Below, one piece after another: positions 1-7,215 of a stretch of 37,780 bases of DNA. How positions within the stretch are numbered: position 1 is the stretch's first letter; every line of letters starts with the position of its first letter. The DNA comes from Bacillota bacterium (lineage in GTDB: Bacteria; Bacillota; Clostridia; Christensenellales; CAG-138). A program made the translations under genes and the position numbers. The stretch is from assembly GCA_016286445.1 (NCBI GenBank), contig JAEESS010000018.1, positions 1-37,780 on the forward strand, written 5' to 3'. The notes below the pieces were generated by a model. The model was given only the letters and a program-made list of their open reading frames with translations. It did no database searches and was not told the DNA's origin.

Positions 1-605
1 ACCTTGACGAGATCGTCGTAGATCCGGTCGAGCTGTTCGCCGTTGTCCTTGTACCACTGTCCCTTGGCCTTCCATGCCGCGTGACGGCGCGCGTCGTCGG
101 GATCGTCCTGGAACGGCTCCATCTGCGACAGCGTGTAGACGCCGCCCTCAAACGGGATCTGTGCCGACGCGATCAGGTTGTCGTATTCGTCGACAAGCTC
201 GTTTTCCTTCTGCATGTCCTCGATGATCGCGGGCGAGAAGGTTTTCTTTTCGATCTCTGCGTTCACGAACATCAGATCGCCGTACTTCGCTTCAAAGTCC
301 CTGCGGAACGGCGAAGAAAGCATTGCTTCGAGCCATTCCTGCTCGTACTCCTCAACCTCCGGTCCGAAATCGTCCCAGAACTCCTTCTCTTCGTTGTAAA
401 ATTCATCGCGCGTATCGATCGACTGACGGATGTACGCCAGCACCGCCATCGTGTCGGCTTCCTTTTCCGCTTCCTCGTATGCGAGAAAGACGGCGTCGGC
501 TTCTTCAAAGCTCTTTGCGTTTTTGAGCCGTTCGGTCAGATCCTTGATCAACTGAATGATCGCTTCGGGATCGGGTCTCTTGTAAGGCATTTCTTTGAAT
601 TTCAT
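1..605 (-). CDS. M3 family oligoendopeptidase, N-terminal part (runs off the left edge)
   Basis: Reading the minus strand from ATG at 605 gives an open frame of 201 codons that reaches the window edge without a stop. The N-terminus, MKFKEMPYKRPDPEAI, followed by a long charged helical region, matches the N-terminal domain of clostridial M3 oligoendopeptidases (PepF-like zinc peptidases of about 560 aa that cleave short cytosolic peptides). The HExxH zinc site would lie beyond the edge and is not seen. A strong ribosome site (AAGGAGA, 7 nt before ATG) fixes the start. It lies 45 nt downstream of the triple-GNAT gene on the same strand, so the two are probably co-transcribed. The family call rests on the N-terminal sequence only. 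Confidence 0.8.
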   Translation of the reverse strand, partial: MKFKEMPYKRPDPEAIIQLIKDLTERLKNAKSFEEADAVFLAYEEAEKEADTMAVLAYIRQSIDTRDEFYNEEKEFWDDFGPEVEEYEQEWLEAMLSSPFRRDFEAKYGDLMFVNAEIEKKTFSPAIIEDMQKENELVDEYDNLIASAQIPFEGGVYTLSQMEPFQDDPDDARRHAAWKAKGQWYKDNGEQLDRIYDDLVK

Positions 606-650
606 AACTGATTCTCCTTTATGTTTTCTGATACTGTTTTGATTCTTGAT

Positions 651-2078
651 TCATTCCTCCGCGAGGACCTTTTTCTTCGCGAATGCTTCGATCCAGATTT
701 CTTCAAAGCCGAGGGAATCGTAAAGTCGCCGCGCCTTGTTGTTGCCGACGACGCACCAGAGCGTCGGTTCGTCCTCGTCTTTTTCGAGGATGCGATTCAC
801 CAGATACTTGACGAACGCTTTCCCGTAGCCCTTGCCCTGCTCGGAGACTTCGATCGAAACGGAATCGATCTCCGTTCCGTCCACGTCCGCATAGCCGATT
901 ACCTTGCCGTCCTTAACGAAGACGTACTGATCTTCATCCGATTCCGCCCAGCGCTTTCTGCTCGCCTCGCTCGGCTCCCCTGCAACGGAATCCGGGAAGC
1001 AGCCGGTGGAAAGACGCATTCTGTGAAACGCTTCCGCCGACAGCGTGAACGCGTCGATGTAATCCTTGTCCTCGTACGGCCGGATCGGCAGTTCGGGAAG
1101 CTCGAACGCTTCCCCGCGGTAGATCATCTCCGCGGAGGCGAAGGTTCCCCTAAAGCCGCAGGATTCGGCAAACCGCTTTGCGCTTTCGTCCGCCCACCGA
1201 TAGTGGGTGTGAATTGCCGAAACCTCCTGCTCCAGAAGACGCCGTTCCCCAAGCGCCGCCGCAAGACGTCCGTACCCCTTTCCGCGATACGGCGGGAAGA
1301 TATAGACGAACAGATCGCCGTCTTCGTCGTCCGACGCGATGCAGGCAAGCCCGATGGCTTCTTCGCCGCGGAAAACCGTATAAAAGTCCTCGTCGTTTTC
1401 GGACAGCGCTTCGATGATCTCCGGAGCGACCTCCCCGCGATCGACTTCCGAAAGATACTTCGATACGTCTTCCTCTTTTTCGATCCTCAGATCGTTTTTT
1501 AAATTCTCCTGTTCCATAAGCTTCTCCTTTTGTTCCTTTATTTCTTTTGCCATTCTGTCGGTCAGGGGCAGCACCGCGACGTCCTCGGCGTCCTCCTCGT
1601 CGTCGCAGTCCTTCTCCCCGGTCGGAATAAAGCCGAACGACGTATACAGATGCTTTGCGGCTTCGTTGTTCGGTTCGTAGGTCGTGGAAAACCGTTCGGA
1701 CGGTCCGTCCGGGAACGTCAGCACCCAATCCAGCAGCAGATGCAGAGCGTCCCTGCCGTAACCGCGTCTCTGATACTGCTGTCCGATCATGAACCGCCAC
1801 AAAAGATAGCATTTGTTGACGGACTCCGGGCTCCCCTCCTCTTCGACGTCATGTCCGATCATCGCAAAACCGACCGGCGTATCTCCGTCGATGATGCCGA
1901 AGCACTGCACGAACTGACCGTTACTCAGACGCGCATACGCCTCCGCCATGCTGAAGCGGTTCGACGCCACGAACTGTTTCTGTTCCTCGCTCACCTCGAG
2001 ATCGTACAGAGCGAGAAAGTTATCTGCATTGATCTTTTCGAGATGCAGGTTTTTATTCTTTAATTCATATCTCTTCAT
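651..2078 (-). CDS. Protein with three GNAT acetyltransferase domains in tandem
   Basis: A 475-aa protein built from three consecutive GNAT folds, at about residues 5-165, 195-325 and 325-470. Each has its own acetyl-CoA loop of the Q/R-x-x-G-x-G/A type: QQYQRRGYGRDAL in domain 1, YRGKGYGRLAAAL in domain 2 and EQGKGYGKAF in domain 3. Domains 1 and 3 also keep the C-terminal N-x-x-A-x-x-L-Y-x-S-L/F-G-F motif. GNAT enzymes move an acetyl group to an amine or protein lysine; the substrate cannot be read here. ATG at 2084 is also in frame, but its only SD-like stretch (AAAAGAGA) touches it directly, while the same stretch lies 6 nt from the ATG at 2078, which I chose. It probably forms a unit with the M3 peptidase downstream. 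Most GNAT proteins have one domain, so three is unusual. Confidence 0.85.
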   Translation of the reverse strand: MKRYELKNKNLHLEKINADNFLALYDLEVSEEQKQFVASNRFSMAEAYARLSNGQFVQCFGIIDGDTPVGFAMIGHDVEEEGSPESVNKCYLLWRFMIGQQYQRRGYGRDALHLLLDWVLTFPDGPSERFSTTYEPNNEAAKHLYTSFGFIPTGEKDCDDEEDAEDVAVLPLTDRMAKEIKEQKEKLMEQENLKNDLRIEKEEDVSKYLSEVDRGEVAPEIIEALSENDEDFYTVFRGEEAIGLACIASDDEDGDLFVYIFPPYRGKGYGRLAAALGERRLLEQEVSAIHTHYRWADESAKRFAESCGFRGTFASAEMIYRGEAFELPELPIRPYEDKDYIDAFTLSAEAFHRMRLSTGCFPDSVAGEPSEASRKRWAESDEDQYVFVKDGKVIGYADVDGTEIDSVSIEVSEQGKGYGKAFVKYLVNRILEKDEDEPTLWCVVGNNKARRLYDSLGFEEIWIEAFAKKKVLAEE

Positions 2079-2112
2079 GTTCATTCTCTTTTATCCACGT
2101 AAATATTCATAT

Positions 2113-2146
2113 AAAAAGCGGACCGGGCAAAGCGCTGCCGGTCCGC
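2113..2146 (-). terminator. Intrinsic terminator just upstream of the triple-GNAT gene
   Basis: On the minus strand GCGGACCGG (2146-2138) pairs with CCGGTCCGC (2126-2118) and is followed by five T residues (2117-2113). It ends only about 30 nt before the start codon at 2078. It is therefore placed either as an attenuator of the GNAT gene or as the end of a separate short RNA. Confidence 0.8.
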
Positions 2147-2498
2147 GGTCGATTTGTATGAAAAAGCAGAATGCTCCTGCACACAATCAGACGACGGCGT
2201 ATTCCGCTTCCGCAATTCGGAAGCAAAACACCCTTCGGGTTCGGCGATGCTCTTTGTCGCAAAATGTTCTGCGTGCAGCTTTTTCGGGTAGGGAAACCAC
2301 GCGTCGATCACAAAATACGCCCTGCGGACGATTCGTTTTCACGGCTCAGGTTCCTTTGTCTGAAATTCCGGCTGCACGCCGTCAACACCGTTCGGTTTGA
2401 CGTACAGATCATTATGCGGTAAAGATCATGGGTCGACTCCCTTTCTGATTTTTCCGCGCTTCCAAAGGTGCGCGGCGCAGCAGGCTCATCCAGCCCTG
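2113..2498 (-). ncRNA. Candidate leader RNA or independent small RNA
   Basis: A good promoter at 2505-2533 should start a transcript near 2498 that ends at the terminator at 2113-2146, about 385 nt. There is no convincing protein gene inside. Visible structure at the 5' end includes a bulged stem from GCAGGGCT and AGCCTGC, then CCGCGC / GCGCGG around a 10-nt loop. A well-placed SD (AAGGGAG) precedes a five-codon ORF, MIFTA (2429-2412), whose TAA overlaps an ATG (TAATG) opening a 34-codon ORF ending at 2308. These could be leader peptides or chance. I compared it by eye with T-box, tmRNA and RNase P hallmarks and found none. Confidence 0.4.
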
Positions 2499-2504
2499 CA
2501 TCGT

Positions 2505-2533
2505 ATTATAAACGATGCCATTCAATTTTACAA
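2505..2533 (-). promoter_or_regulatory. Sigma-A type promoter, minus strand
   Basis: On the minus strand the -35 box TTGTAA (2533-2528) and -10 box TATAAT (2510-2505) are separated by exactly 17 nt. Transcription would run toward the terminator at 2113-2146 and the triple-GNAT gene. No gene start follows for more than 400 nt, which supports a long leader or a non-coding RNA. Confidence 0.7.
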
Positions 2534-2639
2534 TACCCAATGCCGCGGCTGTATCAACGGAACGATAATATATTATGCTTGATTACGCATTGGCATGGAT
2601 TTGATAAAGACAGACCGCAGGGGCAATGGCGACACGCGA

Positions 2640-2672
2640 AACACCGCCGGAGCGAAGCGGAGCAATCCATTC
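2640..2672. repeat. Possible REP-like palindromic unit
   Basis: The stretch CCGGAGCGAAGCGGAGCAAT after the YgjP-type gene has the GCGAAGC core and partial self-complementarity typical of dispersed extragenic palindromic units that give spurious short ORFs in many Clostridia. Only one copy of this form is visible here; the unit at 35405 is similar but not identical. A genome-wide count would be needed. Confidence 0.25.
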
Positions 2673-2734
2673 GCGCGACGGCACCTCTGTAATGAAGCGG
2701 AATGATCGCATCCGTCCGCGGCAGAACGGTAAGC

Positions 2735-3424
2735 CTATCCGTTCAGCAGCTTCTTCCGCGCCTTCCAGTCCGGCATGAAGCGGTCGAGCAGCGCCTTGAA
2801 GTCCGGTCCGTGTCCGCGGACCTTGAGGTGGCAAAGCTCGTGTAAAATCACATATTCGAGACAGATCAGCGGATAATGGACAAGCTGCAGGTTCAGCGTG
2901 ATCTTCTTCGTCTTCGTGTTGCAGCTGCCCCAGCGCGAGGTCATGTCGCGCACCGTCCATTCCGCGGGCAAAAGCCACGTATAGTCCGACCACAGCGGCA
3001 GAAGGTATTCGATCTCCGCTTTCAGCCGATCCCTGAGCCATGCGTTCAGGATCGCCTCGCGCTTTTCGGGCGGGACGTCGCCGCGAAGCGACAGCACGAT
3101 GCGGCCGCCGTCCAATGCGGCGCCGTTCTTCTTTTGACCGCTCCGTACGGCAAGCGGATATGCCTGTCCGAACAGCCGCACCGTCTCGCCGTCGGCAAAC
3201 GCCTTCGGCTCGTCCCGGTGGCTTTCGCGGACCTTTGCGGCGTGCGTACGGATCCAGTCCGCTTTTTCCGCAAGAAACGCGCGGATGATCGCCTCCGGCA
3301 TCAACTTCGGCGCGGAAACGCGCACGGTTCCGTCCGGCGGCACGATCGTGACGCGCAGATTTTTGACCTTTTTCCGGAGGATCGTCGCTTCGATCCCGGC
3401 GACGATGATGATCTTTTCGTTCAT
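2735..3424 (-). CDS. YgjP-like (DUF45/M48-type) zinc metallopeptidase domain protein
   Basis: A 229-aa protein of the YgjP/DUF45 family (PF01863), related to WLM/SprT-type gluzincins. The zinc signature HELCH is at residues 195-199, followed by the family pattern HLKVRGHGPDF, in which the later His and Asp belong to the active-site region. The upstream W-G-S-C-N-x-K-x-K stretch is also typical. Members are cytosolic and often sit near restriction or housekeeping genes; the substrate is unknown. Its ATG overlaps the stop of rlmH by four bases (ATGA), so it is translationally coupled as the last gene of the MBL/rlmH operon. Confidence 0.88.
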   Translation of the reverse strand: MNEKIIIVAGIEATILRKKVKNLRVTIVPPDGTVRVSAPKLMPEAIIRAFLAEKADWIRTHAAKVRESHRDEPKAFADGETVRLFGQAYPLAVRSGQKKNGAALDGGRIVLSLRGDVPPEKREAILNAWLRDRLKAEIEYLLPLWSDYTWLLPAEWTVRDMTSRWGSCNTKTKKITLNLQLVHYPLICLEYVILHELCHLKVRGHGPDFKALLDRFMPDWKARKKLLNG

Positions 3425-3897
3425 TTGTGGTACGCCTCGTGCGCGCGGATCTTAAAGCCGCGATAGAGCTGTTCAAGGAGCAGCAGCCGCGCGATGCGAT
3501 GGGGGAAGGTCATCTTTGAAAACGAGATCCGTGCGTTTGCGCGGGCGTACACCTCCGGCGAAAGCCCGAGTGAGCCTCCGATCACAAACGTCAGCGGACG
3601 CGCTTCGGCTTCGCGCACCGCAAGGTAGCCGGCAAACTCCTCGGACGTCATCTGTTTGCCGTCGATCGCCATGGCGACGACGAAGTCCTTTGCGCCGATC
3701 GCCTTCAGAATGCGCTTGCCTTCCTTTTCACGGACGAGGTCCTCGTCGGCGGGATGCAGGGATTCCGGCGCTTTTTCGTCCGGGACCTCGATGATTTCGA
3801 GCGCGCAGAACCTGGAAAGCCGCTTCTGAAACTCGGCGCAGGCGTCCTCGAAGTACCGCTCCTTCAGTTTTCCGACACAGACGATGCGCACGGTCAT
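3421..3897 (-). CDS. rlmH: 23S rRNA (pseudouridine-1915-N3)-methyltransferase RlmH
   Basis: 158 aa, the normal size for RlmH (YbeA/OrfX, SPOUT superfamily). The N-terminus MTVRIVCVGKLKE, the GGSLGLSPEV loop of the trefoil-knot SAM site and the C-terminal FPHRIARLLLLEQLYR segment ending in a conserved Y-H-K are all present. It N3-methylates pseudouridine 1915 in helix 69 of 23S rRNA on assembled 70S ribosomes. It overlaps the MBL gene upstream and the YgjP gene downstream by four bases each. In many Bacillota rlmH lies near the yycJ-type MBL gene, as here. Confidence 0.97.
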   Translation of the reverse strand: MTVRIVCVGKLKERYFEDACAEFQKRLSRFCALEIIEVPDEKAPESLHPADEDLVREKEGKRILKAIGAKDFVVAMAIDGKQMTSEEFAGYLAVREAEARPLTFVIGGSLGLSPEVYARANARISFSKMTFPHRIARLLLLEQLYRGFKIRAHEAYHK

Positions 3898-4679
3898 ACG
3901 ATCTCAAACACCCCCGTCGGCTCCTCGCGCGAGGCGATCGCGATCTGCATATCGTCGGCGACGCCCGCTGACTCCAGCACGGAGCGCACGGCGATCATCG
4001 CCAGCGCGGGATAGTTGTTCTCCCGGCTGAGATGCCCGAGGATCACGTTTTTCACGCCGGTTTCGTGCAGTTTGACAAGTGCTTTGCCGCAGTCGTCGTT
4101 GTTCATGTGACCGCTGCCGGAGAGGATACGCTTTTTGAGCAGATAAGGGTAGCTGCCCGCCATCAGCATATCGACGTCGTGGTTCGCCTCGAACAGCAGC
4201 AGATCGCAGCCGGAGAGGATCGAAAGGATGCGCGCGTCGACGTGTCCGAGGTCGGTACAGACGCCGACCTTTTTGCCGTTTGCGGAGAGCGTGTAGCCGA
4301 CGCAGTGGATCGCGTCGTGCGGGACGGTAAACGGCAGGATGCGAACGCCCGCAAGGTAAAAATCGCGGTCGGATTCGAACACGCAGACGTTCTTTGCCGC
4401 GACGTCCCGGAGGGGCGTTTTGAGCACCGACCAGGTATCCGCGTTCGCGTAGACCGGCAGGTCGTATTTTTTGGACAGTACGTTGACGCCGCGCACATGG
4501 TCGATGTGCTCGTGCGTAATAAGGATCGCGGAAAGCGTACGCGGATCGACGCCGATCTTCTCAAGAAGCTCGGTGATGCGCTTACAGGACAGACCCGCGT
4601 CGATCAAAATCCGCGCGCTGCCCGCTTCGATATAGGTCGCGTTCCCGGAGGAACCGCTGCATAAAGGACAGAATCGCAT
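3894..4679 (-). CDS. MBL-fold metallo-hydrolase of the YycJ/WalJ type
   Basis: 261 aa. The metallo-beta-lactamase metal motif HEHIDH spans residues 56-61, and later metal ligands are seen in the PHDAIH, CTDLGH and ILGHLSREN segments. The opening MRFCPLCSGSSGN is characteristic of the YycJ/VicX (WalJ) group, which in Bacillota accompanies the WalKR operon and has been linked to cell wall homeostasis or DNA repair; its substrate is not established. The start at 4679 has a strong SD (AGGAGG, 5 nt away). An in-frame extension to 5102 would run antisense through ispE and is rejected. First gene of the operon MBL-rlmH-ygjP, with its own promoter divergent from ispE. Confidence 0.92.
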   Translation of the reverse strand: MRFCPLCSGSSGNATYIEAGSARILIDAGLSCKRITELLEKIGVDPRTLSAILITHEHIDHVRGVNVLSKKYDLPVYANADTWSVLKTPLRDVAAKNVCVFESDRDFYLAGVRILPFTVPHDAIHCVGYTLSANGKKVGVCTDLGHVDARILSILSGCDLLLFEANHDVDMLMAGSYPYLLKKRILSGSGHMNNDDCGKALVKLHETGVKNVILGHLSRENNYPALAMIAVRSVLESAGVADDMQIAIASREEPTGVFEIV

Positions 4680-4697
4680 AATGCCTCCTGAATAAAC

Positions 4698-4726
4698 AGT
4701 ATAGCACATTTTCCGACGTGCGGAAA
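4698..4726 (-). promoter_or_regulatory. Promoter of the MBL-rlmH-ygjP operon
   Basis: Minus strand -10 TATACT (4703-4698) with a weaker -35 TTTCCG (4726-4721), spacing 17 nt. The -35 overlaps an inverted repeat TTTCCG-acgtg-CGGAAA (4710-4726). The divergent ispE promoter begins 9 nt further on, so the two may influence each other. Confidence 0.6.
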
Positions 4727-4734
4727 GCTTTTTA

Positions 4735-4763
4735 TTGCGTTCCCGATAAAGCCGTGGTATACT
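4735..4763 (+). promoter_or_regulatory. ispE promoter, predicted to give a leaderless mRNA
   Basis: -35 TTGCGT (4735-4740), 17-nt spacer, -10 TATACT (4758-4763), then six bases and the ATG of ispE at 4770. A start point about 7 nt after the -10 falls on the A of the ATG. There is no SD in the intervening bases. Confidence 0.7.
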
Positions 4764-4769
4764 CATCGC

Positions 4770-5591
4770 ATGATTATTGAGGAGCTGGCGCTTGCCAAAC
4801 TGAATCTGACGCTCGGCGTGCTGTATAAGCGCGAGGACGGCTATCACGCGCTCGACACCGTCATGCAGACGGTGTCGCTGTTCGACCGCGTGTTCGTGGA
4901 AAAATCGCGCACGGTCGAGGTGCATGTGACCGGCATGACGCTGCCGCAGAACAACACGATGTACAAGGCGGCGATGCTCTACAAGGAAGCGACCGGCTGC
5001 GGGGCGAAGATCCGCTGCGAAAAGCGTATTCCCGCGGAAGCCGGCATGGGCGGCGGCAGCGCGGACGCCGCGGCGGTCCTTCGGGGACTTCAGCGTCAGC
5101 ATCGCATGGCGGATGATAAGACGCTCAAAGAAATCGCCCTAAAGGTCGGCGCGGACGTGCCGTTCTGCCTCGTCGGCGGGACCTGCCGCTGCGAAGGCGT
5201 GGGGGAGATCCTGACGCCGTTCCCGCTCGGCAAACGCCTGTGGTTCGTGATCGCAAAGCCGAAGGAGGGCGTAAGTACGCGCGAGCTTTTTGCCCTGCTG
5301 CCGCTTCCGAGACCGAGGGTCATGACGCTTTCCGCCGTCGCCGCGCTCGCAAAAGGCGATCTTAAGGCGCTCGCGCCGCTGATGAAAAACGTTCTGGAGC
5401 CTGCCGCGATCGAGCTTGTGCCGGAGATCGGCGTCCTCAAACAAAAGCTTTTGGACGCCGGCGCGATCGCCGCGCAGATGACCGGCAGCGGCTCTGCCGT
5501 CTTCGGGCTGTTCGAGAGCGAGGAAGCGGCAAACAACGCGCTTCCCGCCGTATCCGACGCCGCGTTTTCCACGGTCTGCTATTCGCTGTGA
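4770..5591 (+). CDS. ispE: 4-diphosphocytidyl-2-C-methyl-D-erythritol kinase
   Basis: 273-aa GHMP kinase of the MEP isoprenoid pathway; it phosphorylates the 2-hydroxyl of CDP-methylerythritol with ATP. Seen are the N-terminal ALAKLNL motif with the conserved Lys10, the glycine-rich ATP loop PAEAGMGGGSADA (88-100), the catalytic Asp in VGADVPF (about 129) and the C-terminal MTGSGSAVFGLF motif. The start ATG is forced by the promoter: it lies 6 nt after the -10 and has no SD, so the mRNA is predicted to be leaderless. The stop overlaps the ribosome site of the ECF S-component gene, making a two-gene operon. Confidence 0.97.
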   Translation: MIIEELALAKLNLTLGVLYKREDGYHALDTVMQTVSLFDRVFVEKSRTVEVHVTGMTLPQNNTMYKAAMLYKEATGCGAKIRCEKRIPAEAGMGGGSADAAAVLRGLQRQHRMADDKTLKEIALKVGADVPFCLVGGTCRCEGVGEILTPFPLGKRLWFVIAKPKEGVSTRELFALLPLPRPRVMTLSAVAALAKGDLKALAPLMKNVLEPAAIELVPEIGVLKQKLLDAGAIAAQMTGSGSAVFGLFESEEAANNALPAVSDAAFSTVCYSL

Positions 5592-5598
5592 GGTATCT

Positions 5599-6072
5599 AT
5601 GAACGACCGTCAAACCCGTATTCTTGCGACTGCGGGCATTCTGTCCGCCGCGATCTTTCTTCTGACCGCCTTCGTGCGGATCCCGATCCCCGCGGGGTAT
5701 CTGAACCTCGGGGACGCCGGCGTATTCCTTGCCGCCATGCTGCTGCCCGCAGGGGTCGCCGCGCTCTCGGCGGGCGTCGGCAGCGCGCTTGCGGACCTGA
5801 TCGGCTTTCCGCTGTACGCGCCGGTCACGTTTGCCGTGAAGGGGCTGACCGTGCTTGCCTTCGGGCTCCTCTGGCGAAAGCTTCCCGGAAAGCTCCGGTA
5901 CCTTGCGTTCCTTTCGGTGCTGATCGTGCCGCTCGGGTATTTTCTGTTCGAGCTTGTCGTTTATGCCAATTTCGCGTGGGCGGATCTGCCGCTGAATCTT
6001 CTGCAGGCGGCGGTCGGCGCAGGGCTTGCGTTTGCGCTCGATCACGCAAGCAGGGGACGTTTCCGCATCTGA
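5599..6072 (+). CDS. ECF transporter S component
   Basis: 157 aa, almost entirely hydrophobic, with five to six predicted membrane segments. The segment around YLNLGDAGVFLAAMLLP and the later TFAVKGL motif resemble S (substrate-binding) components of energy-coupling factor vitamin transporters, which dock on a shared EcfT/EcfA module. The ligand is not certain; ThiW/HmpT-like or another vitamin or precursor S component is possible. No EcfA or EcfT gene is nearby, consistent with a group II system sharing a module encoded elsewhere. The SD (GAGG) overlaps the ispE stop, and a terminator follows. Confidence 0.8.
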   Translation: MNDRQTRILATAGILSAAIFLLTAFVRIPIPAGYLNLGDAGVFLAAMLLPAGVAALSAGVGSALADLIGFPLYAPVTFAVKGLTVLAFGLLWRKLPGKLRYLAFLSVLIVPLGYFLFELVVYANFAWADLPLNLLQAAVGAGLAFALDHASRGRFRI

Positions 6073-6094
6073 ACCGCAGATTTTCTTTGTTCTA

Positions 6095-6133
6095 CCGACA
6101 GTAGAGACGGATTCTCCTGTCGGTGGACTTTTT
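6095..6133 (+). terminator. Terminator of the ispE operon
   Basis: CCGACAG (6095-6101) pairs with CTGTCGG (6117-6123), with a further GAGA/TCTC pairing inside, followed after a few bases by TTTTT (6129-6133). Confidence 0.75.
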
Positions 6134-6154
6134 GCTGCAAACGGTAGAGTGACC

Positions 6155-6183
6155 TTGACAAAACTCTGTGTTATCATCAAAAT
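6155..6183 (+). promoter_or_regulatory. Likely degV promoter
   Basis: Perfect -35 TTGACA (6155-6160), 17-nt spacer and a weak -10 CAAAAT (6178-6183), 27 nt before the degV start. Confidence 0.5.
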
Positions 6184-6210
6184 AGAAAAATATAGTTTAT
6201 GGAGGCATTT

Positions 6211-7062
6211 ATGCGCATCCGCATTTCCGCAGACAGCACCTGCGATCTGAGCCCGGAGCTCATCGAACAATACGACGTTGCGATCACGCCGCTGTACATT
6301 CGGCTCGGCGACAGAGACCTTAAAGACTCAATCGAAGTCACGCGCGACGATATTTACAGCTACGTTGAACGCACCAAGGCCATTCCGAAGACAGCGGCGG
6401 TCAATGTCGGCGATTATCAGGCGTTCTTCACAAAGGTGAAGGACGAGGGCTACGACGGCGTCGTGCACTTTACGATCTCCGCCGAAATGTCGAGCTGCTA
6501 TCAGAACGCGTGTCTCGCGGCAGAGGGCTTCGAGAACGTGTATATCGTCGATTCGCGCACACTGTCCACCGGCATCGGACATCTCGTGCTCGACGCGTGC
6601 ATCATGCGCGACGAGGGCAAGACCGCGAAGGAGATCTTCGACGTGCTCGAGGAGCGCAAGAAGAAGCTCGACGTCAGCTTTGTGCTGGACACGCTGCGCT
6701 ATCTTGCGCTCGGCGGACGCTGCAATTCGCTGCTGGCGTTCGGCGCGAACCTTCTGAACCTCAAGCCGTCGATCCAGGTAAATCCGGTTTCCGGAAAGAT
6801 GGGCGTGGACAAGAAATACCGCTGCTCGTTCGAGCGCGCAGTCGTGCGCTACGTCAACGACAAGCTCGAAGACAAGGATTCTCTCGACCTCCGGCGCATC
6901 TTCATCACGGACTCCGGTTCGAGCGACGAGATCCGGAATGCGGTCGAGGAGGCGGTCAAAAAGAACGCGCCTTTTGCGGAGATCATCCATACCCGCGCGG
7001 GCTGCACGGTCAGCTCTCATTGCGGACCGAACTGCATCGGCATTCTGTTCTACCGGAAATGA
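6211..7062 (+). CDS. DegV family fatty-acid-binding protein (FakB-like)
   Basis: 283 aa with the full DegV architecture. It has the N-terminal ADSTCDLSPELIEQYDV motif, the P-L-Y-I-R loop, the TISAEMSSCYQNA segment that holds the conserved Ser/Thr contacts to the fatty-acid carboxylate, and the C-terminal HTRAGCTVSSHCGPNCIGI motif. Family members such as FakB present a bound fatty acid to the kinase FakA for entry into phospholipid synthesis; no fakA is in this window. ATG at 6199 is in frame, but GGAGG at 6202-6206 is ideally placed for the ATG at 6211. Single-gene unit with its own promoter and terminator. Confidence 0.92.
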   Translation: MRIRISADSTCDLSPELIEQYDVAITPLYIRLGDRDLKDSIEVTRDDIYSYVERTKAIPKTAAVNVGDYQAFFTKVKDEGYDGVVHFTISAEMSSCYQNACLAAEGFENVYIVDSRTLSTGIGHLVLDACIMRDEGKTAKEIFDVLEERKKKLDVSFVLDTLRYLALGGRCNSLLAFGANLLNLKPSIQVNPVSGKMGVDKKYRCSFERAVVRYVNDKLEDKDSLDLRRIFITDSGSSDEIRNAVEEAVKKNAPFAEIIHTRAGCTVSSHCGPNCIGILFYRK

Positions 7063-7076
7063 GCATATAACCATTC

Positions 7077-7100
7077 GGCGGGCTTCGGCCCGCCTTTTTT
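7077..7100 (+). terminator. Strong degV terminator
   Basis: GGCGGGC (7077-7083), TTCG tetraloop, GCCCGCC (7088-7094), then six T (7095-7100). Confidence 0.95.
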
Positions 7101-7147
7101 ATGCTTCATGAGCGCAGAGCACGGAACGATATATTCCGCGCGCTCGG

Positions 7148-7176
7148 TTGACAAGGCAGGGACGGGATTCTATAAT
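7148..7176 (+). promoter_or_regulatory. Full-consensus promoter of the carbamate kinase gene
   Basis: TTGACA (7148-7153), 17-nt spacer, TATAAT (7171-7176): both boxes match the sigma-A consensus exactly, the only such promoter in the window. It implies high basal expression unless a regulator acts on it. About 32 nt of leader precede the SD. Confidence 0.9.
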
Positions 7177-7215
7177 GGATGCAGCATTCAAATGCGGGAA
7201 TTTCAGGAGGATTTT

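Noticed and set aside
651-1502. 293-codon plus-strand ORF opposite the GNAT gene
   Set aside because: Mirror frame of a GC-rich real gene; no motifs and no SD. The same applies to the many long frames opposite the topoisomerase, mur and divIB genes.
2081-2311. 76-codon minus-strand ORF opening with GTG in the leader region
   Set aside because: It runs through the terminator hairpin and into the GNAT ribosome site, has no SD and shows no recognisable protein pattern; more likely non-coding.
2113-2498. tmRNA, RNase P RNA or T-box leader
   Set aside because: No tRNA-like ends with TTCGA and CCA, no tag-peptide reading frame, no RNase P core motifs, and only a partial AGGGTG without the rest of the T-box sequence.
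3894-5102. 402-codon version of the MBL hydrolase
   Set aside because: The extra N-terminal part is antisense to ispE; the start at 4679 has a perfect SD and the family N-terminus.
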